Positions 7,052 to 14,553 of a DNA stretch of 23,317 bases are shown one piece after another. The translations under genes and the position numbers were made by a program. The DNA comes from Minisyncoccota bacterium (lineage in GTDB: Bacteria; Patescibacteriota; Minisyncoccia; UBA6257; 1-14-0-10-40-38), in NCBI GenBank assembly GCA_020052135.1, contig JAGVPS010000049.1:1-23317 (forward strand). The letters run 5' to 3'. Within the stretch, counting starts at the first letter, position 1. Each line of letters starts with the position of its first letter. The notes beneath the pieces were generated by a model. It was given only the letters and a program-made list of their open reading frames with translations, searched no databases and was not told the DNA's origin.

Positions 7052-7508
7052 GGGAAAATATGCGCTTAAAAACCATATAGAAAATCAATGTTATGAGAGT
7101 ATTATAGAACATTTCAATTAGAACCGCGATGAAGTCTGCCGCGATAAATCCTGGATCAACAACGAGATAAAATATAAATGTTCCGCAGACCACCAGAAGT
7201 ACTGCGGCAAAAAGTGGACGAATGGAGAGCCGGTCGCGCACAAAAAAGAGCGCACAAAGCACGAGAACAAAAATCAATTCTTCAAAAGAAAATCCCGGGG
7301 CGGGACCCACAAACGCCGCAGTAATGAACACCAACGCCGCGTAAACAAAAAAATCAGAGAACATAAACGCGAGCGCCGTGAGGATCGACAGGGAAATGTT
7401 GGGGCGAATGCCAAACCAGGAAAGCTGTGACGATCCCTGCAAAAAAACAGCGGAAACAAGTATGCCGAGAACAATAATAAGACGAGGCGCGGAAACGCTC
7501 GTGGTCAT
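7023..7508 (-). CDS. mreD: Rod shape-determining membrane protein MreD
   Basis: A 161-residue integral membrane protein with about five hydrophobic segments and few charged residues. MreD works with MreC, RodA and PBP2 in the elongasome. The sequence itself is weakly conserved, so the call rests on length, topology, IRPNISLSILTALAFMF near the N-terminus, and position between mreC and mrdA. Its ATG overlaps the mreC TGA (ATGA), and its own TGA lies inside mrdA. These TGA stops show that UGA is not reassigned here. Confidence 0.88.
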   Translation of the reverse strand: MTTSVSAPRLIIVLGILVSAVFLQGSSQLSWFGIRPNISLSILTALAFMFSDFFVYAALVFITAAFVGPAPGFSFEELIFVLVLCALFFVRDRLSIRPLFAAVLLVVCGTFIFYLVVDPGFIAADFIAVLIEMFYNTLITLIFYMVFKRIFSHGKTSLTAF

Positions 7509-8224
7509 AAGATAAACACAAAAACCGTATCAAGGTTTCCCGCGTCATACGGAATCTTGAGAGATGCTTCCTGAAAAGCACTGCCAGACTCCGGAAGCAG
7601 TTCAAGCACTTCTCCCACGCGCAGACCATACGGGAAATTGGATCCCGATGAATACACTTCATCTCCCGGAAAAATAGAAGCGTCCTTCTCAATGAGCGTG
7701 AGCTGGGGTATGCGACCCCCCACCAGAAGCGCATCAATTTTCTGAGCTCCTATTTTTACCGGCAACGTCATATCAGCGTCAAAAATTGTTTGCACGCGGC
7801 TCGTATGAGGGAAAACTTCGATAATCTTCCCCAAGAGCAATGACCGTTCGACAGCCACTCCCCATCCCGTCTTAAATCCTTCATCCACTCCCCGGTCAAT
7901 CATGAGGAGGTTCCTATGGTTAAAGGGATAGCTTGAAAAAACTCGCGTTTCCCGTATCTGTGGCCCGCGTGCAAGCAAGCTGGTTTTTTGAAGCGCCTTA
8001 ATTTCTCCCTTAAGCGCCTCATTTTCCACGGTGAGCGTGTCAGCTGTTTCGCGGAGCGATTGAGAACGGCTCACGCTGGTAACGATGAGAAGCGGAGATG
8101 CGAGCATGGATCCAATTTTCTGCCCTGTCCGCCCTACGACTATCTGTACCCGTTCACCAAAAAAAAGACCCGCGGTCATAAAAAACAGTATCCCAAGTAT
8201 GATAAAAAATTTTCTTTGACTCAT
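7505..8224 (-). CDS. mreC: Rod shape-determining protein MreC
   Basis: MreC (239 residues) is the membrane-anchored extracytoplasmic scaffold that contacts and activates PBP2. Seen: an N-terminal helix (about residues 7-24), a predicted coiled coil (about 50-80, with ETADTLTVENEALKGEIKAL), then the beta-rich domain. That domain carries NLLMIDRGVDEGFKTGWGVAV, the usual G-x-x-x-G-W-V family stretch, and ASIFPGDEVYSSGSNFPYGLRVGEV. It follows mreB by nine bases and overlaps mreD by four. No Shine-Dalgarno precedes the start. Confidence 0.95.
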   Translation of the reverse strand: MSQRKFFIILGILFFMTAGLFFGERVQIVVGRTGQKIGSMLASPLLIVTSVSRSQSLRETADTLTVENEALKGEIKALQKTSLLARGPQIRETRVFSSYPFNHRNLLMIDRGVDEGFKTGWGVAVERSLLLGKIIEVFPHTSRVQTIFDADMTLPVKIGAQKIDALLVGGRIPQLTLIEKDASIFPGDEVYSSGSNFPYGLRVGEVLELLPESGSAFQEASLKIPYDAGNLDTVFVFIL

Positions 8225-8233
8225 GGGAGGGGC

Positions 8234-9280
8234 CTATAATTTAATATCTTTCGGCTTCAGGGGATTTTCAAGAAGCGGAAGATATTTTTCAAGATTTTCA
8301 ACCGCAACTCCCGTACCGCGCACAACGCACGTTAAGGGGTCCTCTACTGCAGTCGTCATCACTGAAAGTTCTCGCGCAATTAAGTGGTCAATGCCGCGCA
8401 AAAGACTTCCGCCTCCGCAGAGGTGAATGCCGCGGCGCAAAATATCTCCGGCAAGTTCAGGAGGCGCTATTTCAAGAACTTCTCGAATTGCGTCGATAAT
8501 TGAACGGAGCGACTTTGTTGTTGCGGCCCGCACCTGAGTATCTTTGATTATAATTTCCTTGGGAAGCCCAGAAACCAGGTCTCGTCCGCGGATCGTCATA
8601 TCAAGCTTTTGTTCGAGGGGAATGGCCGATCCGATAGTCACCTTCACCTCTTCGGCTGTTGCCTCCCCAATCGCCAGCTTAAACTCATCGCGCACAAAGC
8701 GCATGATATCGTCATTCAGCCGATCGCCAGCCACCTTGAGACTCTTCGCGGTCACCGTTCCCGCCATGGAAATAACCGCGATTTCCGTGGTTCCTCCGCC
8801 AATATCCACAATCATATTCGCCGCAGGTTCCTCAATGGGCAACCGTGCGCCCAGCGCCGCGGCAAGCGGTTCATCTATAATATAGGGCTGGAAGACGCCG
8901 GCGCCCATGACCGCATCCTCCACCGACTTGCGCTCCACTTCCGTAAGATCAGAGGGAACGCCAACAACTGCTTTCCGATAACTGGTTAAAGAGTTTTGCG
9001 CGGTTATTTTTTTCAAGAAGTATCGGAGGATTTCTTGAGTCATTTCGAAATCAGAAATAACTCCGTTTACGAGCGGACGGATCACGCTCACGTGCGCCGG
9101 CGTCCGTCCCAGCATCTTTTTTGCTTCGCTGCCTACCGCAAGGATTTTATTGGTTTTCGTGTTCACCGCGACCATCGTTGGTTCATTAACCACAATTCCC
9201 CGCTTGTCCAAATAAATAAGAAAATTAGACGTACCCAGGTCGATGCCGATATTTTTTTTGATGAGTGAAAAGCGAAACAT
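8234..9280 (-). CDS. mreB: Actin-like cell shape protein MreB (first copy)
   Basis: This 348-residue bacterial actin polymerises under the membrane and directs lateral wall synthesis. Seen: phosphate-1 loop IDLGTSN (13-19), the conserved VNEPTMVAV (31-39), VGVPSDLTEVERKSV (107-120), and phosphate-2 loop VDIGGGTTEIAVIS (158-171) with its Asp159 intact. The adenosine loop LCGGGSLLRGID and RGRDLVSGLP are also present. It heads the mreB-mreC-mreD-mrdA cluster. The upstream gap to proS is filled by repeat A2 and no ribosome binding site is visible. A second mreB lies at 13431-14438. Confidence 0.97.
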   Translation of the reverse strand: MFRFSLIKKNIGIDLGTSNFLIYLDKRGIVVNEPTMVAVNTKTNKILAVGSEAKKMLGRTPAHVSVIRPLVNGVISDFEMTQEILRYFLKKITAQNSLTSYRKAVVGVPSDLTEVERKSVEDAVMGAGVFQPYIIDEPLAAALGARLPIEEPAANMIVDIGGGTTEIAVISMAGTVTAKSLKVAGDRLNDDIMRFVRDEFKLAIGEATAEEVKVTIGSAIPLEQKLDMTIRGRDLVSGLPKEIIIKDTQVRAATTKSLRSIIDAIREVLEIAPPELAGDILRRGIHLCGGGSLLRGIDHLIARELSVMTTAVEDPLTCVVRGTGVAVENLEKYLPLLENPLKPKDIKL

Positions 9281-9355
9281 ACAATAGAGAATAGTAATTT
9301 GTAATCCGTAAACGGTAATTAGAAAAACAAATTGCTAATTACTATTTACCAGTTA
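9281..9355 (-). repeat. Family A palindromic repeat, copy A2 (proS-mreB gap)
   Basis: Left arm AGTAATTTGTAATCCGTAAA and right arm CTAATTACTATTTACCAGTT fold back on each other with several mismatches around a short A-rich loop. The repeat occupies the whole gap. On the minus strand GTAACTGGTAAATAG gives the final proS residues and the TAG stop. The mreB start follows directly. Confidence 0.82.
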
Positions 9356-10622
9356 CCAACTGGATTAATTCTTTTTCTGACACTAGCTTCATATCCCGCT
9401 CTCCGCGCTTTTTTATTTCAATCTTCTCCCCAGTTTTTTCGCTCACGACGGCGCGATACGGAATTCCTAAGAGATCTGCATCCGCAAATTTTTCTCCTGC
9501 GGAAATCCCCGTGCGGTCATCATATAATACCGGAATGTTTTGCTTTTGCAACGTAGCATAGAGCGCATCGGCTTTTGATGCATGATCCTCCTTTTGGGAC
9601 GTGATCTCTATAAGATGCACGAGGTACGGCGCGACTGCCTCGGGCCAGAGGATGCCGCGCTCATCGGAAAATACTTCAACCAAAGTACCGAGTATCCGCG
9701 TAGGCCCGATACCATATGAACCCATGATGACCGGAGCTCGTTTGCCGGCGGCGTTCGTATATAAAAGTTCGAAGCTTTCAGAAAAACGCGTACCGAGCTT
9801 AAATATATTCCCAACCTCGATAGCGCGCGCTTCTGCTAGTTTGCCGCTACAGTCTCCATGCCGCTTAGCATCAAATATCTCCCGATTCTGCGCAAAACCG
9901 CATTTCATGCAGTAGTGTACCGTATCTTCTCCTGCGGGGTTCACTACTTGAAATTCATGCGTATATTCTTTGGTAAACGCTCCACCCGATGCCTCTGCCA
10001 CAAGCACAGGTAGGCTCAGTCGCTCAAAAATTTTCACATATGCTTGCTTTACTACTTCATAATAGCGGTTCAAGTCTTCAACATCTGCATGAAAACTGTA
10101 GAGATCCTTCATGAGAAACTCTCTCCCCCGCAAAAGCCCTCCCTGCGCCCGCACTTCCGCGCGAAATTTGCTCTGAATTTGATACACCGCTTTCGGCAGG
10201 TCTTTATAGGATTGAATAAACTGACGCGCAATAGAGGTGATTACCTCTTCGTGCGTCCAGCCAAGTCCATATTCTCCGCCAGAGGCGGATCCGCCTTCGG
10301 TGGAAAAATTATGCTCTGTCTTTCCGGCTTTTTGTTTTCCGGTCCGATAAATAATATCCGTTTCCCACCTGCCTGATTTTTCCCAATATTTCCTGTCAAT
10401 AAGCGCGGGCATGATGAGTTCTTCGCCGTCGATCGCGTTCATTTCTTCGCGAATAATACGATTAATATGTTCGAGGACGCGAAGACCAAGCGGGAGTATG
10501 GTGTAGACGCCAGCGGATGTTTTGCTCATAAATCCGCCGCGGATCAGAAGTTTTGCATTCTTAGTTTCTTCGCCTTCGGGGTCGTTTTTGAGAGTTTTCG
10601 TAAAAAGCTGTGATTGTCGCAT
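9342..10622 (-). CDS. proS: Prolyl-tRNA synthetase, short form
   Basis: A class II synthetase of 426 residues that charges tRNA-Pro in the cytoplasm. Seen: N-terminal MRQSQLFTKTLKNDPEGEET, motif 1 region with GVYTILPLGLRVLEHI, motif 2 FRAEVRAQGGLLRGREFLMKDLYSFH (given here as its parts FRAEVR and LRGREFLMKD), and motif 3 GSYGIGPTR. A C-terminal anticodon-binding domain starts about APYLVHLIEI. The large editing insertion of standard bacterial ProRS is absent, since motif 2 and motif 3 are close. The usual LGPTHEE reads LGWTHEE. A 30-base palindromic insert (10275-10304) encodes STEGGSASGG. I chose ATG 10622, since an upstream start would run through a terminator into the neighbouring gene. 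Confidence 0.94.
   Translation of the reverse strand: MRQSQLFTKTLKNDPEGEETKNAKLLIRGGFMSKTSAGVYTILPLGLRVLEHINRIIREEMNAIDGEELIMPALIDRKYWEKSGRWETDIIYRTGKQKAGKTEHNFSTEGGSASGGEYGLGWTHEEVITSIARQFIQSYKDLPKAVYQIQSKFRAEVRAQGGLLRGREFLMKDLYSFHADVEDLNRYYEVVKQAYVKIFERLSLPVLVAEASGGAFTKEYTHEFQVVNPAGEDTVHYCMKCGFAQNREIFDAKRHGDCSGKLAEARAIEVGNIFKLGTRFSESFELLYTNAAGKRAPVIMGSYGIGPTRILGTLVEVFSDERGILWPEAVAPYLVHLIEITSQKEDHASKADALYATLQKQNIPVLYDDRTGISAGEKFADADLLGIPYRAVVSEKTGEKIEIKKRGERDMKLVSEKELIQLVTGK
10275..10304 (-). repeat. Intragenic palindromic insert in proS
   Basis: On the plus strand the order is TCCGCC-aga-GGCGGA-TCCGCC-ttc-GGTGGA: two hairpins in 30 bases, exactly ten codons (STEGGSASGG) placed in frame just before the LGWTHEE motif. 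A related but decayed stretch with two TCCGCC copies lies in the exporter gene at 3813-3836. It looks like a short palindromic element tolerated in a surface loop. Confidence 0.6.
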
Positions 10623-10651
10623 GAATTTGATTCTAGCAGTGTCGGGTAAAT

Positions 10652-10691
10652 AAAAAAAGCTGGTGTAGGGATTGGCGCTCCTAAACCAGCT
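10652..10691 (-). terminator. Rho-independent terminator of the 91-residue orphan
   Basis: On the minus strand AGCTGGT (10691-10685) pairs with ACCAGCT (10664-10658) around a loop of 20 bases and is followed by a run of T (10658-10652). The TAG stop of the orphan gene is part of the stem. It would separate the orphan transcript from proS, which begins 30 bases further on. Confidence 0.8.
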
Positions 10692-10965
10692 ACCGTACAT
10701 AATCATCAACGCGAGATTCGATCTCCTCGCTCACCGGGCCCGCAAGACGAGGATCGGAGACTCTCCGGACCGCCTGAACGTCGTCAAGTGGGAAGTCGTG
10801 GCGGGTCTCACACACGGCATTCACAATTGTTCCTGTCTGCCGAATAGGATTCCGAATCACGTTGCCTTGAAGGGTGCGTCCATCGCGAAGGACTACTTCG
10901 ACCCATTCCACGCGCTCTGCGCATTCGAGGAATGCTGAGGCCGCGCTTTTCTCTTTCTGCACCAT
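10690..10965 (-). CDS. Unknown 91-residue soluble protein
   Basis: The family is not recognised. From ATG 10965 the protein is MVQKEKSAAS..., acidic to neutral, without membrane segments. A central region reading VEVVLRDGRTLQGNVIRNP then TGTIVNAV and HDFPLDDVQAVRRV suggests a compact beta-barrel of the SH3 or Sm type, but this is only a guess from the alternating pattern. A GTG at 11014-11016 would add 17 residues. I prefer the ATG because GGAG lies nine bases upstream and because the GTG overlaps the promoter. It has its own extended -10 promoter and its own terminator between rseP and proS, so it is a self-contained unit. Confidence 0.65.
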   Translation of the reverse strand: MVQKEKSAASAFLECAERVEWVEVVLRDGRTLQGNVIRNPIRQTGTIVNAVCETRHDFPLDDVQAVRRVSDPRLAGPVSEEIESRVDDYVR

Positions 10966-11006
10966 CGATACAGTCTCCGAAGGACAAAAGGCACTGACTA
11001 GCTCGT

Positions 11007-11015
11007 AGTATATCA
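11007..11015 (-). promoter_or_regulatory. Extended -10 promoter of the 91-residue orphan
   Basis: The minus strand reads TGATATACT, that is TG-n-TATACT, an extended -10 element one base off consensus. No good -35 hexamer is present 17 bases upstream, as is usual for extended -10 promoters. The predicted start is near 11000, giving a leader of about 35 bases. It lies directly after the rseP stop codon. Confidence 0.55.
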
Positions 11016-11022
11016 CACGCGC

Positions 11023-12054
11023 TTAAAAAATTCTTACCACATCTCGAATGGTGATAAATACCATGAGGAGCAAAAGCAGAACAAATCCAATTGCGTTTGC
11101 GGTTGCTTCACGGCGCACGGCAATAGGCGAGCCTTTTATCTTCTCGATCAGGAGAAAAAAGAGTCGTCCGCCGTCAAGCGCGGGAATAGGAAGGACGTTT
11201 AACACGACGAGGTTCAAAGAAATAAGACCGATGAGCTGTAAAAGATTCACCAGCCCAAATCGGGCGCTCTCGTTCGCAATCTGGAAGATGCCGACCGGCC
11301 CCACAAAATTCTCCATGACTGCTCCTTCGGTAAAAAGGCCGACAATGAGCGTAGAGAGCGAAACGATGATCGCGAGAAGAATTTGTGCTGACGTTTTGAG
11401 TCCTTCGATAAGACTCTGTACCAGAGGCAATTTTTTTTGTCCGAATTCGGTAAGCGACACCCCGAGTGGCCCCTCACCCTCCGGCACCTCAACGCGCGGA
11501 GTTGCCGTGAGCGTGAGCATTTCGCCGTTCCGTTCTATCGCGATGTGAATTTCCTTGCCTTTGGAGGATTGTACATATTCCGTAAACACGTCTACTACAT
11601 TAAAGTCTAAAAGAATATCTCCGGATGTGAAACCAGCAATCGCAGCCGGTGTATCCGCTCCCACGCTTTGGATGACCACTTTTTGCGGAACCCCGATCGC
11701 ATATACCGCAGAAACCAAAAGCCACCCCAAAAAGAAGTTCATAATGACGCCTGCGGAGATAATGAGTGCTCGCTTGCCCACGGAAAGATTGGCAAAACTC
11801 CGCCGCGGGTCAACGGTTTTTCCCGATTCCGCTTCAAGCTCGGGCTTTTCTCCATGAATCCGCACAAACCCCCCGAAAGGCAACGCGTTTATGCTCCAGA
11901 GAGTTTCCCCTATTTTTCTTGCGAATAACCGGGGCGGAAAGCCAATGCCAAACTCCTCCACCCAGAGACCCATGCGCCGGGCAGATAAAAAATGCCCGAA
12001 TTCATGAATAAGAATCAAGACCGAAATGCCTATGATTAAAATTAAAATTGCCAT
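11023..12054 (-). CDS. rseP: RIP site-2 protease RseP-like, zinc metalloprotease
   Basis: A 343-residue intramembrane protease of the S2P family, which cleaves membrane-embedded regulators or signal-peptide remnants. Seen: the zinc-binding HEFGH (17-21) in the first membrane helix, the GFPPRLFARKIGETLWSIN region, one PDZ domain (about 120-190, with VGADTPAAIAGFTSGDILL), and the third zinc ligand in NVLPIPALDGGRLFF (LDG at 293-295). A last membrane helix follows at about 322-337. A single PDZ, versus two in E. coli RseP, resembles RasP/SpoIVFB-like S2P proteases. It follows frr across repeat A3. Substrate unknown. Confidence 0.95.
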   Translation of the reverse strand: MAILILIIGISVLILIHEFGHFLSARRMGLWVEEFGIGFPPRLFARKIGETLWSINALPFGGFVRIHGEKPELEAESGKTVDPRRSFANLSVGKRALIISAGVIMNFFLGWLLVSAVYAIGVPQKVVIQSVGADTPAAIAGFTSGDILLDFNVVDVFTEYVQSSKGKEIHIAIERNGEMLTLTATPRVEVPEGEGPLGVSLTEFGQKKLPLVQSLIEGLKTSAQILLAIIVSLSTLIVGLFTEGAVMENFVGPVGIFQIANESARFGLVNLLQLIGLISLNLVVLNVLPIPALDGGRLFFLLIEKIKGSPIAVRREATANAIGFVLLLLLMVFITIRDVVRIF

Positions 12055-12137
12055 AATTTTTGTAACTTGTAATTAGTAACTAGTAACTAGAGAATACAAT
12101 AAACATCTATCTAATTACCAGTTACTATTTACTCATT
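12055..12137 (-). repeat. Family A palindromic repeat, copy A3 (frr-rseP gap)
   Basis: Left arm GTAATTAGTAACTAGTAACT and right arm CTAATTACCAGTTACTATTT fold back with about 19 of 22 positions paired. It fills the gap from the frr stop to eight bases before the rseP start. No Shine-Dalgarno is present. Confidence 0.85.
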
Positions 12138-12687
12138 ACATTTCGATTTCCTGAAACTTCCGCTCGATCAGCCCTTCGATATCTTTATTGGCGGCATCAA
12201 TTGCTTTTTGCACGCGCTCACGAAGCTTAAATTTTTGGTCTTCGCTCACCTCCTTTGCCTTCGCCGCGGCTTCAATCTTTTTATTCGCCTCATCGCGCAA
12301 TGCCCGAAGCTGGATACGGAACTTCTCCGCTACTGTTTTTACGAGACGCTTCAGCTCTTCCCGCCGCTCATCGCTCATTGGAGGCAACATGACCCGAACT
12401 ATATTTCCCTGCACGGAAGGAGTAAGGCCGATATTAGCAGTTTCAATGGCTTTTTGAACGGCGTGGACCGCGCTTGTATCCCATACATTCACTTGAATCT
12501 CCCGAGGCGGAACAATGCTGATGGAACCCACCTGCTTTAATGGCAAAAATTGCCCCGCGTACTCAACTTTAATGTCTTCTATGAGCTGTGAGACGGGTCG
12601 GTTTGTGCGAAACCCGGACAATTCTTTTTGAAATGCCCCCACAAGATCTCGTCCTCGCGCTTCATGAGATTTTACCAGTTCATCCAT
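12136..12687 (-). CDS. frr: Ribosome recycling factor
   Basis: A 183-residue protein close to the usual 185. With EF-G it splits post-termination ribosomes. Seen: FQKELSGFRTNRPVSQLIEDIKVEYAG near residues 18-45, the VWDTSAVHAVQKAIETANIGLTP region, and the RMLPPMSDERREELKRLVK-type stretch (VMLPPMSDERREELKRLVK), then the long helix of domain I ending in IERKFQEIEM. It lies 24 bases after the delta'-like gene. No tsf or pyrH neighbour is present, unlike in most bacteria. Confidence 0.97.
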   Translation of the reverse strand: MDELVKSHEARGRDLVGAFQKELSGFRTNRPVSQLIEDIKVEYAGQFLPLKQVGSISIVPPREIQVNVWDTSAVHAVQKAIETANIGLTPSVQGNIVRVMLPPMSDERREELKRLVKTVAEKFRIQLRALRDEANKKIEAAAKAKEVSEDQKFKLRERVQKAIDAANKDIEGLIERKFQEIEM

Positions 12688-12711
12688 AAGAGAAAATGTA
12701 TAAGATGAGTG

Positions 12712-13425
12712 TTATTGCGTGCCTTCGGCAAACGCCGCCTCAAGCTGTAATTTGCGATTAGTTGCATACCGTTCCATGCGATTCCAGCGCCTAAGGATGG
12801 CTCCGATGAGCTTTGTATTTTTAAGTTTTTGCCGCCTGAGAAGCGCTAAAAGAGCAGTCACGACTTCCGGAAGCCGGATATCCTCTTCAAGAAGCGTTTT
12901 TAAAAGTTCGCTTCGCTCCCGAGCGCTGGAAGCAGTGAGTAGCTTCCGAGCTGTTTCTTCTTCGCCGCAACCCTCTGGTTCATTGCCGGAAATATATATC
13001 CTCTGCAAGCGGGATACGAGAGCAGGAAGCACGCCCGACAGGTCTTTTGCGATGAGCATGATGTTCGCGTGAAGCGGAGGCTCTTCAACTATTTTTAAGA
13101 GCGCTTGCGAGGCCGGGACCGTGAGCGCGTCCGCGTCTTGAATGATTAAAAGTTTTCGCCTTGAACGCAATGGCTGCTCCCATAAGAAATGGATTGCGCT
13201 CCGTATTTCTGCGATGCCTACCTCCCTTCCGGTAAGCAGATTGGTATCCAATAGTATGACTCCCCCTTCCCAGACCCCTGTTTCCATATACCGGGAGAGT
13301 GACAAAGCAAATGCAAGCGCCTCTTCACCTCGAGCGCCGGATCCGAAAAAAAGATACCCGTGACTCAAGCGATCCGCCGCTATGAGTTCAGTAAAAAGTT
13401 TTTTAAGTTCAGGAATGCGTGCCAT
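12712..13425 (-). CDS. holB: DNA polymerase III delta'-like AAA+ subunit
   Basis: A 237-residue clamp-loader ATPase-like protein. Seen: HGYLFFGSGARGEEALAFAL (about residues 22-41), where the Walker A lysine is missing as expected of delta'; a Walker B-like LLIIQDADAL (93-102); SQALLKIVEEPP (105-116), close to the clamp-loader ALLKTLEEPP; and LVSRLQRIYI with the sensor region. The cysteine zinc motif of DnaX/HolB is absent, and the C-terminal collar domain is short. It may therefore be a reduced delta' rather than an active ATPase. It lies five bases after the second mreB and just before frr. DnaX is unlikely because Walker A is degenerate. Confidence 0.85.
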   Translation of the reverse strand: MARIPELKKLFTELIAADRLSHGYLFFGSGARGEEALAFALSLSRYMETGVWEGGVILLDTNLLTGREVGIAEIRSAIHFLWEQPLRSRRKLLIIQDADALTVPASQALLKIVEEPPLHANIMLIAKDLSGVLPALVSRLQRIYISGNEPEGCGEEETARKLLTASSARERSELLKTLLEEDIRLPEVVTALLALLRRQKLKNTKLIGAILRRWNRMERYATNRKLQLEAAFAEGTQ

Positions 13426-13430
13426 ATATA

Positions 13431-14438
13431 TTACCGCTTGTTCAAAAGCGTCTTTTTATAAACATCAAGATGGCTGAGGATGAGTCCGGCACCTTTTGCA
13501 ACGCAAAAGAGCGGCTCTGGCGCCAGGAAGCAAGAAACTCCGGTCATTCGCTTGAAAAATTCGTCAAGGTAGCGAATCTGCGATCCCCCGCCCGAGAGCA
13601 CGATTCCTTTTTCCATGATGTCCGCAACGAGTTCTGGAGGAGTTTCATTGAATACCCTCTGCACGGATCCCGCAATATCAAGTAAGTGCGGCGTGATTGC
13701 CTCGGCGATTTCATTGGATCGAATCACGAGGTCTTTAGGAAGACCTGATACTAAATCCCGACCGCGCACCTCGAATTCAAGCTGTTCCTTAGATGGAAGC
13801 GCGGTGCCAATTTCAATTTTGATGGCTTCGGCTGTCTGCTCTCCAATCGAAAGAGAATGCTTTTTCTTAATATAGTCGATAATTGCTTGATCAAATTTAT
13901 TCCCGGCAACTCTGAGGCTTGTCCAGCTCACAATGCCACCTAATGAAACCACTGCTACTTCTGAGGTTCCGCCGCCGATATTAATAATCATATTTCCGGA
14001 ATAGGAATTGACCGGAATGCCTGCGCCAAGCGCCGCAAGGATGGGTTCCTTAACCACATACGCTTCTTTCGCGCCTGCTTCTTTTGCGGCATTTATAACG
14101 GCGCGCCGTTCCGTGGGAGTGATGCCTGCGGGAACTGAAATCACAATTTCCGGCCTAAAAATATTCATCCGACCAACTGCCTTAGCAATAAAGTACTTCA
14201 GCATTGCTTTGGTGATATAGTAGTCGGCAATGACGCCGTCCTTCAGTGGTCGGTACGCCGCAATCGTGTCCGGTGTGCGTCCAATCATGTCCTTCGCTTC
14301 GCGGCCGACCGCGAGCACGGTATTTTCAGGAACACTTAAAGCAACGATTGTCGGTTCGTTGATAATAAATCCTTTACCCGGCACAAATACAATCGTGTTT
14401 GCGGTGCCGAGATCAATGCCGATTTTTCGTGTAAACAT
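13431..14438 (-). CDS. mreB: Actin-like protein MreB (second copy), phosphate-2 Asp replaced by Asn
   Basis: A 335-residue MreB-family protein, started at ATG 14438 because an upstream start at 14528 would add 30 unrelated residues. Seen: phosphate-1 IDLGTAN (8-14), INEPTIVAL, VISVPAGITPTERRAV (99-114), phosphate-2 reading INIGGGTSEVAVVS (152-165), RGRDLVSGLP, and LSGGGSQIRYLD. The Asp normally opening the phosphate-2 motif (present in the first copy) is Asn153 here, codon AAT. In actins this Asp supports nucleotide hydrolysis and magnesium binding, so the protein may hydrolyse ATP poorly. It is separated from the mreBCD cluster, sits before holB and frr, and is preceded by its own promoter and a structured leader. 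Confidence 0.93.
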   Translation of the reverse strand: MFTRKIGIDLGTANTIVFVPGKGFIINEPTIVALSVPENTVLAVGREAKDMIGRTPDTIAAYRPLKDGVIADYYITKAMLKYFIAKAVGRMNIFRPEIVISVPAGITPTERRAVINAAKEAGAKEAYVVKEPILAALGAGIPVNSYSGNMIINIGGGTSEVAVVSLGGIVSWTSLRVAGNKFDQAIIDYIKKKHSLSIGEQTAEAIKIEIGTALPSKEQLEFEVRGRDLVSGLPKDLVIRSNEIAEAITPHLLDIAGSVQRVFNETPPELVADIMEKGIVLSGGGSQIRYLDEFFKRMTGVSCFLAPEPLFCVAKGAGLILSHLDVYKKTLLNKR

Positions 14439-14477
14439 ATGATGTTTGCCTAAGAGCGAAGCGAGTAGATGCAAACG

Positions 14478-14511
14478 AGCACCCCGCAGAGAGGCGGGGT
14501 TACACCTCTCT
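14478..14511 (-). promoter_or_regulatory. Structured leader before second mreB, possible pseudoknot
   Basis: On the minus strand ACCCCGC and GCGGGGT (7 bp, perfect) enclose the loop CTCTCT. An upstream AGAGAGG is complementary to CCTCTCT of that loop region. The two helices either compete or form an H-type pseudoknot within the 5' leader, about 40 bases before the start codon. No T-tract follows, so it is not an obvious terminator. Confidence 0.4.
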
Positions 14512-14523
14512 CCATGAGCACCT

Positions 14524-14552
14524 ATCATATATCAAGAACGCCGCTTCGACAA
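14524..14552 (-). promoter_or_regulatory. Promoter candidate for second mreB
   Basis: TTGTCG (14552-14547), a 17-base spacer and TATGAT (14529-14524) on the minus strand. It begins just after the stop codon of the reverse transcriptase remnant and would start transcription near 14517, giving a leader of about 80 bases. Confidence 0.5.
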
Positions 14553-14553
14553 A

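Noticed and set aside
7023..7507. UGA reassigned to glycine (genetic code 25)
   Set aside because: mreC and mreD both end in TGA at the expected positions overlapping the next start, so UGA is a stop.
14439..14528. N-terminal extension of the second MreB
   Set aside because: It overlaps the leader hairpin and does not resemble MreB; the family start at ATG 14438 fits.
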